DNA from: Actinomycetes bacterium
GTDB lineage: Bacteria; Actinomycetota; Acidimicrobiia; Acidimicrobiales; UBA8190
Reading direction: 5' to 3'
Assembly (NCBI GenBank): GCA_021848085.1
Contig: JAJZNB010000153.1
Coordinates: forward strand, 1-33,971
Length of the DNA stretch: 33,971 bases
The first letter of the stretch is position 1, and each line of letters opens with the position of its first letter. The notes beneath the pieces were generated by a model. The model did no database searches and was not told the origin of the DNA. It worked only from the letters and a program-made list of their open reading frames with translations. Position numbers and translations under genes: made by a program. Of this stretch, positions 1-8,898 are shown in pieces.

Positions 1-45
1 GGCGGGCACCGAGGCGGCGGGCACCGCGGCGGCGGGCACCGCGGC
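1..45. repeat. 15-bp tandem repeat, 3 copies
   Basis: ggcgggcaccg(a/c)ggc at 1-15, 16-30 and 31-45; encodes an Ala/Gly-rich AGTEAAGTAAAGTAAA stretch in the frame of the first CDS. Confidence 0.85.
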
Positions 46-1636
46 GGCGGACGGGGCCGCCGGGCGCCGGCCTCGGCGGGTGGTGTCACGCCAACGTGAG
101 CTGCAGCCTGAGACGACCAGTGTGGCCATCGTCGGCTCAGGACCGGCCGCCATGGGAGCCGCCTGGGAGCTGATCGAAGGCGGCGCTGCGGTCACCGTCT
201 ATGAGCGTGACCCCACCCCCGGCGGGCTGCTGGGCTGGGGCATCCCCGACTTCACCTTGCCTGCCGCGGTGGCCGGCCGGCCCTGGGACCAGCTCCAAGA
301 CGCCGGCGTCGAGCTGCACTGCTCGACCCCGGTCGACGCCGACATGCTCCAAGGCCTGCTGGCCGACCACGACGCGGTGATCTTGGCCCACGGCGCCGGC
401 CTGCCGCTACGCCCACCGATCCCCGGGGTGGACCTGGCCGGAGTCGAAGACGCCACCAGCTTCTTACAGCGAGCCCGGACCGCCCTGGCCAACCAAACCA
501 GCCTCGACGACCTGCGCCGGGCCGACGGCACACCCGCCACCGTGCTGGTCCTCGGCGCCGGCAACACCGCCATGGACGTGGCCCGCTGCGCCCGACGCCT
601 CGACACCAACCCGATCTGCATCGACTGGATGGACCCCCGCTTCGCCCCGGTGCGCCCCGACGAGCTCGACGAAGCCCGCCACGAAGGCGTCGAGGTGCGC
701 TTCACCAGCACCGTGGTGGAACTGGTCGGCACCGACGGCACCGTCAGCGCCGCCCGCATCGCCGCCACCCGCCAAGACCGCGCCACTGAACGCCCCCACA
801 TCGAGAAGAACAGCGCCGAGCTGGTACCGGTCGACCATGTGGTGCTGGCCATGGGCTACCGCCTCGACCCCGAGCTGTCCACCGGCGACCTCGCCACCAC
901 CGTGTCGAAACAGGTCGACGGACTACCCGACCGGCAATGGACCGCCAGCGGCATCCTGGCCGTCTCAAACCCACCCTACGCCCGCCGCCAACCCGTCGGC
1001 CGCCTCGCTCTCGGACGCGAAAAAGCCCGGACCACCGCGGCGCTGCCCCGCCGCCCCCGGCTGTGGGTCGCCGGCGACGCCCTCACCGGCCCCGCCACCG
1101 TGGTCGAAGCCATGGCCCAAGGCCGCGAAGCAGCCCGGGCCATCTTGGCCCACCGCCCCCAGCGCCCCGGCACCCACCACCCCCACATCAGCCACGTCGT
1201 CGTCGGCTACGACAGCGTCGGAGGCCGCACCAAAGCCTGCGCCTGGGCCATCGCCAACCAGCTGACCGACACCACCACCACCGTCGAAGTGCTCCCCCTA
1301 GCCCGCATCGACACCAAAGCCCTCGCCCGCGCCGACCTGCTGATCATCGGCACCTGGACCGAAGGCAAGATCATCGCCGCCGTCGGCCCCGCCCGCAGCA
1401 CCCGACGCTGGCTCGCCGCCCTCCCACCCATCGCCGGGCTCCCCGTCGCCACCTTCTGCACCTACAGCATCGACCCCCGCACCACCCTCAGCCAACTCCG
1501 CCACGCCATCGAAACCGCCGGCGGCCACATCATCGCCGACGCCGCCTTCCGCGGCCGCACCGCCACCAACACCGCCACCAACTTCGCCGTCACCCTCCAC
1601 ATGAAGCTCGCCACCCACCAACCGCAGGCCAGCTGA
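2..1636 (+). CDS. FAD-dependent NAD(P) oxidoreductase (GltD/FprA-like) fused to a C-terminal flavodoxin-like domain; 5'-partial, frame open to the left edge
   Basis: GxGxxG FAD motif (VAIVGSGPAAMGAAW), second nucleotide-binding motif (VLVLGAGNTAMDVARCARR), GD motif (LWVAGDALTGPATVVEAM), flavodoxin-like C-terminus (VVVGYDSVGGRTKACAWAIA...LLIIGTWTEG). No stop in this frame from position 2; first listed start is GTG at 80. Confidence 0.8.
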   Translation, partial: AGTEAAGTAAAGTAAADGAAGRRPRRVVSRQRELQPETTSVAIVGSGPAAMGAAWELIEGGAAVTVYERDPTPGGLLGWGIPDFTLPAAVAGRPWDQLQDAGVELHCSTPVDADMLQGLLADHDAVILAHGAGLPLRPPIPGVDLAGVEDATSFLQRARTALANQTSLDDLRRADGTPATVLVLGAGNTAMDVARCARRLDTNPICIDWMDPRFAPVRPDELDEARHEGVEVRFTSTVVELVGTDGTVSAARIAATRQDRATERPHIEKNSAELVPVDHVVLAMGYRLDPELSTGDLATTVSKQVDGLPDRQWTASGILAVSNPPYARRQPVGRLALGREKARTTAALPRRPRLWVAGDALTGPATVVEAMAQGREAARAILAHRPQRPGTHHPHISHVVVGYDSVGGRTKACAWAIANQLTDTTTTVEVLPLARIDTKALARADLLIIGTWTEGKIIAAVGPARSTRRWLAALPPIAGLPVATFCTYSIDPRTTLSQLRHAIETAGGHIIADAAFRGRTATNTATNFAVTLHMKLATHQPQAS

Positions 1637-1677
1637 ACGGGCCCGGCGGCGCCCGGAACCCAGGAGGTCATCGAACC

Positions 1678-2658
1678 GTGGATCTCAGACTTTCCAAGCG
1701 CGGCGACTACGTGGTGCGTTCGGCGATCCTGTTGGCCCGCGCCTACCCTCTGGAGCGGCCGACGAAGCTGCGACAGATCTCGGCCGAGATGGAGGTGCCA
1801 CGGACCTTCGTCTCCCAGATCCTCGGCGACCTCGTCCACGCTGGACTGGCCCTCTCCGCAGTCGGCAGCAACGGCGGCTACCGCCTGGCCCGGCCGCCGA
1901 TCGCCATCAGCCTGCTGCAGGTGGTCGAAGCCGGCGAGGGCAGCCTCGGCTCCGAGGCCGGCGCCTTGACCGACCCCCCTCGACGTTGGGAGAAGGCCTG
2001 TCCGCTCCACGACGCCTGGCACAGAGCGAGCCAGGCGCTGCGCGGCGAGCTGGCCGCCACGAGCCTCGCCGAGCTGGCCGCCCTCGACGAAGCCATCGGG
2101 GCTGACGACACCCCGGTGCTCCCCGATGGGCACCGGCACCAGGCGGTGGTGCCCGTCGCCGACTCGGTGCAGGTCGAGATGCCGGCACCGGCCGTCGCGA
2201 CCCGTCTTCGACGAGGCGGAACGTGGCTGGCTCCGCATGTGACCGCCGCCGCGGCCAAAGGGGAAGCCATCCGCTTGCGCCTGGGGCCGACCGGCCCGTC
2301 GTGGTTCGGCAAGACCGTGGCCGTCAGCCTCGGCGATCCCGACGCCACCGGCGACACCCTCCGGATCCCGATCGCCTGGGAGGCGACCGGACCGTCCGCG
2401 CTGTTCCCCCGCTTCGAAGGCACGATCCTGCTGAACGAGGTCGACCCCGAGCGCTGCGAGCTGTTGCTGTCGGGCCGCTACCGGCCCCCGCTCGGGCGTG
2501 CCGGCCAGCTGCTCGACGACACGCTGCTGGCCTACGTGGCCCGGGCGACCATCCGCTCGTTCCTCCGCAGCGTGGCTCACGGGCTCGAGTTCGCGCCGGC
2601 AACCAGCCCGGCGCACCCCCAGGCTGCCGACGCCGAGCCCGCCGCCTCCGTCGGATAG
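1678..2658 (+). CDS. Rrf2 family transcriptional regulator with long C-terminal domain
   Basis: MDLRLSKRGDYVVRSAILLARAYP...LRQISAEMEVPRTFVSQILGDLVHAGLALSAVGSNGGYRLARPP is a typical Rrf2 wHTH; GTG start at 1678 preceded by AGGAGG; about 170 aa extension after the wHTH. Confidence 0.82.
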   Translation: MDLRLSKRGDYVVRSAILLARAYPLERPTKLRQISAEMEVPRTFVSQILGDLVHAGLALSAVGSNGGYRLARPPIAISLLQVVEAGEGSLGSEAGALTDPPRRWEKACPLHDAWHRASQALRGELAATSLAELAALDEAIGADDTPVLPDGHRHQAVVPVADSVQVEMPAPAVATRLRRGGTWLAPHVTAAAAKGEAIRLRLGPTGPSWFGKTVAVSLGDPDATGDTLRIPIAWEATGPSALFPRFEGTILLNEVDPERCELLLSGRYRPPLGRAGQLLDDTLLAYVARATIRSFLRSVAHGLEFAPATSPAHPQAADAEPAASVG

Positions 2659-2720
2659 CGATCGAGGCGCCCGCCCACAGGGGCAGACCACCGTGTGGGC
2701 CAGGGCCCGGGATCGGCGTG

Positions 2721-2738
2721 GTCGAGGAGCACCTCGAC
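2721..2738. terminator. Hairpin between convergent genes, candidate bidirectional terminator
   Basis: gtcgagg-agca-cctcgac: perfect 7-bp stem with 4-nt loop between the stops at 2658 (+) and 2844 (-). No U-tract. Confidence 0.35.
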
Positions 2739-2843
2739 GTGGCGATCCGAGAGCAGCAGACCGGGCACGGATGGCGCCGCCGTGCTTCCCACAGGGGCAG
2801 GCAGCGCGCCGGGACAGGCAGCGCGCCGGGGCAGGCGGTCCGA

Positions 2844-3809
2844 TCAGCCGCCGGCGGACGCCGACGGCTCGACCACGACCAGCCGGTCACCGCCTTGCAC
2901 CAGCGGATCCTCGCTCACCCCGATGTGGACCTCCTCGGCGTGGACCACGCCGAGGACCAGCCCACGGTGGCGGCTGCGCACCTCGCTGAGCCGGCGGCCG
3001 ACGTCGTCGGCCCCGGCCAGCACCTCGCGCATGCGGGAGCCCTGCAGGGCCATCAGACGCAGCAGCACCTCGCCGGCGTGCGGCGCCTCGAGGCTCTTGG
3101 TGAGGGTCTGCACGACCAGGTCGTCGGCCGAGACCTGCACCGGCACCCCGAGCTCGCGCAGGGTGCGGCACACGCTGGCCGAGCGGGCCAGCGCCACCAT
3201 CGGCACATCGGGGGCGGCATGGCGTACCAGCACCGCCGTCACCAGCACGTCGGCGTCGCTGCTGCCGGTGACGAGCACCTCGGCCGCCTTGTCGGGATGC
3301 GAGCGGCGCACGGCCTCCTCGCCGGTCGGGTCGGCCCGCAGATGGCGTACGTCCTCGGGAAGGCTGGCCGGCTCGGTGGCGCTGACCACGATCACCCTGC
3401 GGCCAACGGCCGACAGCCGGGCGGCGACCTGGGGCACCACCGGGTCGTTGCCGTAGACGACCACCTCGCCGCCGGCGGGCTCAGGACGGACCACGTCGAG
3501 CAGCCTACGCAGGTGGGTGGCGGCCACGGCGCCGGCGAAGAGGGCGAAGGCCGAGGCGAACAGCGGGATGGTGGTGAGCATCACCAGGGAGGCGACGGCC
3601 CGGCCCACCGCGTTCTTCGGGGTCACGTCGCCGTAACCGACGGTGGTGGCGGTGGTGATGGCCCAGTAGATCGCCGTCCCGAAGCTGACGTGCTGGGTAG
3701 CGGCAAACCCGGCGGCCCCGCCGAGCAGGCAGACGAGGCCGATCGCCACCAGACGTCCGGCCTGCGACCGCCGCAGGCGAGAGACCAGCAGGGCGAGGAT
3801 CGACGGCAC
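2844..3809 (-). CDS. Potassium channel (two-TM pore with TVGYGD filter) with C-terminal TrkA-N/RCK-like domains
   Basis: AIYWAITTATTVGYGDVTPKNAVGR selectivity filter; GGEVVVYGNDPVVPQVAARLSAVGRRVIVVS Rossmann segment. Confidence 0.88.
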   Translation of the reverse strand: MPSILALLVSRLRRSQAGRLVAIGLVCLLGGAAGFAATQHVSFGTAIYWAITTATTVGYGDVTPKNAVGRAVASLVMLTTIPLFASAFALFAGAVAATHLRRLLDVVRPEPAGGEVVVYGNDPVVPQVAARLSAVGRRVIVVSATEPASLPEDVRHLRADPTGEEAVRRSHPDKAAEVLVTGSSDADVLVTAVLVRHAAPDVPMVALARSASVCRTLRELGVPVQVSADDLVVQTLTKSLEAPHAGEVLLRLMALQGSRMREVLAGADDVGRRLSEVRSRHRGLVLGVVHAEEVHIGVSEDPLVQGGDRLVVVEPSASAGG

Positions 3810-3948
3810 CTGCGAAGCATGCCAGCTGCGGCTCCGGTGCCGGTGCCGGTGCCGGTGGCTGGTCCCTTGGTACCGGGCCGGGCCCGGTCAGCGGGTCAGG
3901 GTCGCCGCAGCAGATCATGCCGTTCGCGTGCCGTCAGTGGGCTGCCGG

Positions 3949-4824
3949 TCATTCGCTGCGGCTGAAGGAGACGACGGCCACCCCCAGCAGCCCGAGGCCG
4001 AAGACGGCCACCATGGCGATCTCCACCAACGTGGGCACCGGCCATCCGGCCCAGCTGACCCCGGCGTCGAGGCGGGCCCGCACCAGCGGCGACAGCTGCA
4101 GGTGGGCGAAGACCAGGTGCCGGATGGGGACCACGGCGTAGGTGAGCGGGTCGATGCGGTTGAGCACCGTCAGCCAGGTCGGCAGGTGCGAGGCGGGGAA
4201 CATGGCCCCCGACAGGAAGTAGAGGGGGAGCACCAGCATCTGGGTGAGGGCCATGAACGACTGCATCTGCTTGATGCGAGCCGACATCATCACGCCGAAG
4301 GCGGTGATGGTGAAGGCCAGCAGCAGCTGGATGCCGAACACCTCGAGCATCAGCAGTGGGGCGTAGGGCACGCCGACCAGCCCGGCCAGGGCGATGACGA
4401 TGATCCCCTGGAAGCCGGCCACCGTCGCCCCGCCCAGGCACTTGCCGATCACGACCGAGCTCCGGTGCACCGGGGCGACCAGCATCTCGCGCAGGAAGCC
4501 GAACTCCCGGTCCCACACGATCGAGGCCGCGGCGAACAGGGCGGTGAAGAGCACGGCCATGGCCAAGATTCCCGGGTACAGGAAGGTGCGCAGCGACAGC
4601 CCGCCGGAGAAGCCCGTCGTCAGCTGCGACAGGCCGGTGCCCAACACGAACAGGAACAGCAGCGGCTGCACCAGCGAGGTGACGATCCGCAGCCGGTCGC
4701 TGAAGAAGCGGATGACCTCGCGCTCCCAGACGATCTTGACGGCCCGCAGCTCGCTGCCGCGGGTGCGGCGGGCCACCCGCACCTGGGCCAGAGGCGGGCT
4801 GGTCGGCACGGTGGTCGTGGCCAT
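3949..4824 (-). CDS. ABC transporter permease, ABC-2 / DrrB type
   Basis: VWEREVIRFFSDRLRIVTSLVQPLLFLFVLGTGLS...RHLVFAHLQ; multi-TM pattern; next to a DrrA-type ATPase on the same strand. Confidence 0.88.
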   Translation of the reverse strand: MATTTVPTSPPLAQVRVARRTRGSELRAVKIVWEREVIRFFSDRLRIVTSLVQPLLFLFVLGTGLSQLTTGFSGGLSLRTFLYPGILAMAVLFTALFAAASIVWDREFGFLREMLVAPVHRSSVVIGKCLGGATVAGFQGIIVIALAGLVGVPYAPLLMLEVFGIQLLLAFTITAFGVMMSARIKQMQSFMALTQMLVLPLYFLSGAMFPASHLPTWLTVLNRIDPLTYAVVPIRHLVFAHLQLSPLVRARLDAGVSWAGWPVPTLVEIAMVAVFGLGLLGVAVVSFSRSE

Positions 4825-4828
4825 CGAC

Positions 4829-5818
4829 CTACCGCCGGGCGGTGAAGCGGGCCATGGCGTCGCGACCCCGCTGGGTGGCCGACACCTCGGCGTCGCGGAT
4901 GGTGGTGCCGGTGTAGGACATGAAGACGTCGTCGAGGGTGGGTCGGGCCACGCTCACCGAGCGGATGGCCACCGGCAGCTCGGCGAACAGGCGGGGGACG
5001 AACTGCTCCCCGGACTCGACGGAGAAGGTCACCATGCCTTCGACCACCACCGCCTCGAGGCCGAAGCGCTGGTGCAGGGCGGCGATGGCGGCGCCATCGT
5101 CGTCGGTGGTGATCTGAACCCGGTCCTTGCCGACCGACGCCTTGAGCGCCTCGGGGGTGTCGAGGGCGATGATCTGGCCGTGGTCGATGATGGCGATCCG
5201 GTCGCAGTACTCGGCTTCGTCCATGTAGTGGGTGGTCATGAAGATGGTGATGTCCTCGCTTCGCTTCAGCTCGCTGATGTAGGACCAGATCAGCGCCCGG
5301 GTCTGCGGGTCGAGCCCGACGGTCGGCTCGTCGAGGAACAACACCCGCGGTGAGTGCAGCAGCCCCCGGGCGATCTCCAGCCGCCGCTTCATCCCTCCCG
5401 AGAAGGTGGCGACCTTGCTCTTGCGCCGGTCCCACAGCCCGACCATCTCGAGCACCTGGCGCATGCGGTCCTCCAGGCCGGCCCGGGGGACGCCGTAGAG
5501 CTCGGCGTGCAGGCGCAGGTTCCGCCAGGCGCTCAGGTAGCCGTCCAAGGTGGGGTCCTGGAAGACCAGCCCGATGTGGCGGCGCACCTCGTCGCGCTGG
5601 TGCACCACGTCGAAGCCGGCGACCGACGCCCGCCCGCCCGAGGGGGTGACCAAGGTGCACAGCATGCCGATGGTGGTCGACTTTCCCGCCCCGTTGGGCC
5701 CGAGGAACCCGAAGGTCTCGCCCGGTTCCACCTGCAGGTCGATGCCCCGCACCGCCTGCACGTCGCCGTAGGTCTTCACCAGCCCGGCGACCGACACCGC
5801 CGCCTGCACCGTCGCCAT
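4829..5818 (-). CDS. ABC transporter ATP-binding protein, DrrA/daunorubicin-resistance type
   Basis: Walker A GPNGAGKST, signature FSGGMKRRLEIARGL, Walker B VLFLDEPTVGLDP; start MATVQAAVSVAGLVKTYGD at 5818; 4-nt gap to the permease. Confidence 0.9.
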   Translation of the reverse strand: MATVQAAVSVAGLVKTYGDVQAVRGIDLQVEPGETFGFLGPNGAGKSTTIGMLCTLVTPSGGRASVAGFDVVHQRDEVRRHIGLVFQDPTLDGYLSAWRNLRLHAELYGVPRAGLEDRMRQVLEMVGLWDRRKSKVATFSGGMKRRLEIARGLLHSPRVLFLDEPTVGLDPQTRALIWSYISELKRSEDITIFMTTHYMDEAEYCDRIAIIDHGQIIALDTPEALKASVGKDRVQITTDDDGAAIAALHQRFGLEAVVVEGMVTFSVESGEQFVPRLFAELPVAIRSVSVARPTLDDVFMSYTGTTIRDAEVSATQRGRDAMARFTARR

Positions 5819-6057
5819 CGACCTCGAACCCTCTCGTGCTCGGCCGACGGGGTGCCGGCCGACGTCAAGCATAGGGTCGGGGCTGCCCGGATCGGCGGGC
5901 GGGGATCGGGGCGCCGGCCGGCGCGGCTGGGCTCGGCAGCGCCCCCCCTCCACCGGCAGCATCGGCCCCGGACCGGCGCTGTCTCCCCGCCGGCGCTGTC
6001 TCCCCGCCTGCGCTGTGGCCCCGGACCGGCGCCGCCTCCCCGCCGGCGCCGCCCACC

Positions 6058-7716
6058 TCAGCGGGTGGCGCCGTAGAGATCCTTGTAGCGCTCCACGATG
6101 GTCTTCTTGCTCGTCTTGCCCACGCTGGTCTTGGGGATGTCGGCCACGAAGAGGATCTGGTCCGGCAGCTGCCAGCGGGCGAAGCGCTCGAGCAGCAGGC
6201 GGCGGATGTCGTCGTCGCCCACGGCCGCACCCGGTCGGGTGACGACCAGCGCCAGCGGCCGCTCTTGCCACCGGTCGTGCGGGATGCCGACGACGGCGGC
6301 GTCGACCACGTCGGGGTGGGCGACGATGGTGTTCTCCATGTCGATGGAGGAGATCCACTCGCCGCCGCTCTTGATGACGTCTTTGATGCGGTCGACGACC
6401 TTGAGGTAGCCGTCGGGGTCGATGGTGCCGGCATCGCCGCTCCTCCAGTAGCCGTCGACGAAGCTGGCTTCGGTGCCGGGGGCGTCGTGGTAGCCGCCCG
6501 CCACCCACGGGCCGCGCATGCACACCTCGCCGATGCTCGTCCCGTCGTGGGGCACCTCGTCACCGTGGACGTCCACCACCCGCACGTCCACCCCGGTGAT
6601 GGCCAGCCCCTGCTTGCGCTTCAGGTCCCACTGCTGCTCGGGGGAGAGCCGCTGGCGCAGCGACGGCTTCAGCCGGTAGTTCATGGTCACCAGCGGTGTG
6701 GTCTCGGTGGCGCCGTAGACGTGGATGATCTCGGCCCCGGTCAGCTCCTTGAAGCCGCGCATCATCGACAGCGGCGGCTCGGTGGCCCCGGAGAGGAACC
6801 GGGCGCGGCGCAGGTCCGGTTTGGTGTCGAGGGTACGGATGTACTGGAGCATCGGCTGGAAGATGGCGGGCGCCCCGTGGGCCAGGGTGACGCCCTCGTC
6901 GATCATCAGGTCGACCAGCGGCGCCGTGTCGTCGGCGCTGTAGCGGCCGGGGAAGACGAGCTTGGCCCCCATCATGGCGCAGGCGTAGAACAGCCCCCAC
7001 GACTGGCCGTGGAACATGGGGACGATGACCAGGGCGCAGTCGTCGCTGTTGATCCCCACGTTGGCGGCCATCATTAGCGAGTGCAGGTAGATGTTGCGAT
7101 GCGAGTAGTACACCCCCTTCGGCCGCCCGGTCGTCCCCGACGTGTAGCAGGCGCTGTAGGCACTCTTCTCGTCGACCACCGGCCAGTCGTAGTGCTCGCT
7201 GGCCTCGGCCAGCAGCTCCTCGTAGCCGTGCACCGGCGACAGCGACGTCTCGATCTCCGCCGCCGGCCGGTCCGACATGACGATGAACGCCCGCACCGTC
7301 CGCAGGCTGGGGGCGATGGCCTCGGCCACCGGCAGCAGCGACTCGTCGACCACGACGTAGGCGACCTGGCTGTGGTTCCCCACGTACGACAGGTCCTCCG
7401 ACGAGATCCGCAGGTTCATCTGCAGCAAGGTGGCGCCGATGCCCGGGACGGCGAAGTACAGCTCCAGGTGGCGGTGGGTGTTCCAGTCGAGGACACCGAC
7501 CCGCTCGCCGGGGCGCACCCCCAGCGTCTCGAGCGCGTTGGCCAGGCGCCCCATGCGCCGGTAGGCGGCGTCGTAGGTGTAGCGCGACGTCTGCCCGTGG
7601 GTGCGGTAGACGATCTCCTGCTCGGGGTGGCTGCGCGCCGCGTGGCGGATGATGGTGGTCGTGTTCAGCTGGTAGTCGTCCATCGACGTGGACAGACATC
7701 CGCGCACGCGTCTCAT
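6058..7716 (-). CDS. AMP-dependent acyl-CoA synthetase (medium/long-chain fatty-acid-CoA ligase family)
   Basis: YTSGTTGRPKGVYYSH P-loop, GATETTPLVTMNYR, YWRSGDAGTIDPDGYLKVVDRIKDVIKSGGEWIS. ATG at 7716 overlaps the upstream stop (ATGA); MDDYQL at 7683 is an alternative start. Confidence 0.9.
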   Translation of the reverse strand: MRRVRGCLSTSMDDYQLNTTTIIRHAARSHPEQEIVYRTHGQTSRYTYDAAYRRMGRLANALETLGVRPGERVGVLDWNTHRHLELYFAVPGIGATLLQMNLRISSEDLSYVGNHSQVAYVVVDESLLPVAEAIAPSLRTVRAFIVMSDRPAAEIETSLSPVHGYEELLAEASEHYDWPVVDEKSAYSACYTSGTTGRPKGVYYSHRNIYLHSLMMAANVGINSDDCALVIVPMFHGQSWGLFYACAMMGAKLVFPGRYSADDTAPLVDLMIDEGVTLAHGAPAIFQPMLQYIRTLDTKPDLRRARFLSGATEPPLSMMRGFKELTGAEIIHVYGATETTPLVTMNYRLKPSLRQRLSPEQQWDLKRKQGLAITGVDVRVVDVHGDEVPHDGTSIGEVCMRGPWVAGGYHDAPGTEASFVDGYWRSGDAGTIDPDGYLKVVDRIKDVIKSGGEWISSIDMENTIVAHPDVVDAAVVGIPHDRWQERPLALVVTRPGAAVGDDDIRRLLLERFARWQLPDQILFVADIPKTSVGKTSKKTIVERYKDLYGATR

Positions 7717-8642
7717 GTGGAGCGCCCCCGTTTCGACCGGTCCGACGGCGGTGGCGCCGGCCGGAACGGGGCGGCCACCTCGTCGAGGAACCGGTCGAGG
7801 GCGTCACGCCGGCGGGTGCCGGTGCCGAGGTTCCAGTCTGGCACGATGAGCTCGTCGACGCCGGCATCGACGTAGCCGCCCAGCAGCTCCTGCAGCTCGG
7901 CCACGCCGCCTCGTACCATCGGCATGGGGCGGCGCCACTGCTCGCCGTGGCCGTCGAGGTCGACCAGCACCTGCGCCGAGCGGCTGATGGTGCTGGGATC
8001 CCGGCCGGCCTGCTGGCAGTGCCGGTCGAGGACCGCCCCTTTGGCCGCCAACACGTCGGGGGTCCCCCACGTGTTCCACTCGTCGGCCCAGCGCGCCACG
8101 ATCCCCAACGTGATCCGCTCACCGCCGCCACCGATCAGCAGGGGAAGGTGCGCCCGGGCCGCCTTGGGCTCCATGGGGGCGTCGGTGAGCTGGTAGTAGC
8201 GGCCGGCGAAGTCGCCGCGGGGGCGGTCGAAGAGCTGGCGCACCACGGCGCAGGCCTCCTCCAGCCGGGCCAGGCGTTCGGGGACGCCCGGCAGGTCGAT
8301 GCCGTAGGCCTGGTGCTCGTTGTGCTGCCAGCCGGCGCCGAGCCCCAGCACCAGGCGCCCGCCGCTCAGCTGGTCGACGGTGGCCGCCATGTTGGCCAGC
8401 ACGGCCGGATGCCGATAGGTGTTGCCGGCCACCAGCGAGCCGATCCGCACCCGGGGCACGTTCACGGCCAGGGCCGCCAGCGTGGTGAAGCACTCGAGCA
8501 TCGGCGTGTCCACCGGCTCCGCCGCCGACATGAAGTGGTCCGCCACCCAGATCCCGTCCCACCCCGATCCGGCGGCGTGCCCGGCGACCTCCATGAAGTC
8601 GTCGAGCTTCTGGGAGGTGGTCGGCCAGACGCTGAATCGCAT
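7713..8642 (-). CDS. LLM class (luciferase-like) F420-dependent oxidoreductase
   Basis: MRFSVWPTTSQKLDDFMEVAGHAAGSGWDGIWVADHFM...RVRIGSLVAGNTYRHPAVLANMAATVDQLSGGRLVLGLGAGW...PLLIGGGGE. Start taken as ATG 8642 (TAGCGT -10-like element 7 nt upstream). Confidence 0.87.
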   Translation of the reverse strand: MRFSVWPTTSQKLDDFMEVAGHAAGSGWDGIWVADHFMSAAEPVDTPMLECFTTLAALAVNVPRVRIGSLVAGNTYRHPAVLANMAATVDQLSGGRLVLGLGAGWQHNEHQAYGIDLPGVPERLARLEEACAVVRQLFDRPRGDFAGRYYQLTDAPMEPKAARAHLPLLIGGGGERITLGIVARWADEWNTWGTPDVLAAKGAVLDRHCQQAGRDPSTISRSAQVLVDLDGHGEQWRRPMPMVRGGVAELQELLGGYVDAGVDELIVPDWNLGTGTRRRDALDRFLDEVAAPFRPAPPPSDRSKRGRST

Positions 8643-8872
8643 GGTGCCGACGCTACCCACCGCCGAGGCCGGCGGCACCGACCGGCCTGCTCCGTGACCG
8701 TGGCCTGACCGCTCCAACGTCAGCCGCGCCGGCGCCGCCTCCCGGCCCGCGAGGGCTTCGACACGTCGGACCGGGTCCTGGCTTGCCGCCCTCGCCCGCG
8801 CACGGGGGAGCACCGTGTCGAGGACGCCAAGCTGATCTGCACTGAGCTGCGGCGCACCGTGCAGCCGTCGTC

Positions 8873-8898
8873 GCCTGGGCGGGTCGACCCGCCCAGGC
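8873..8898. promoter_or_regulatory. Perfect 26-bp palindrome upstream of the DUF1345-like gene (operator candidate)
   Basis: gcctgggcgggtcgacccgcccaggc equals its own reverse complement; ends 15 nt before ATG 8914 and just upstream of a -10-like CAATAT. Confidence 0.6.

Noticed and set aside
1-45. CRISPR-like repeats at the left edge
   Set aside because: 15-bp units with no spacers, coding for an Ala/Gly linker; not a CRISPR array.
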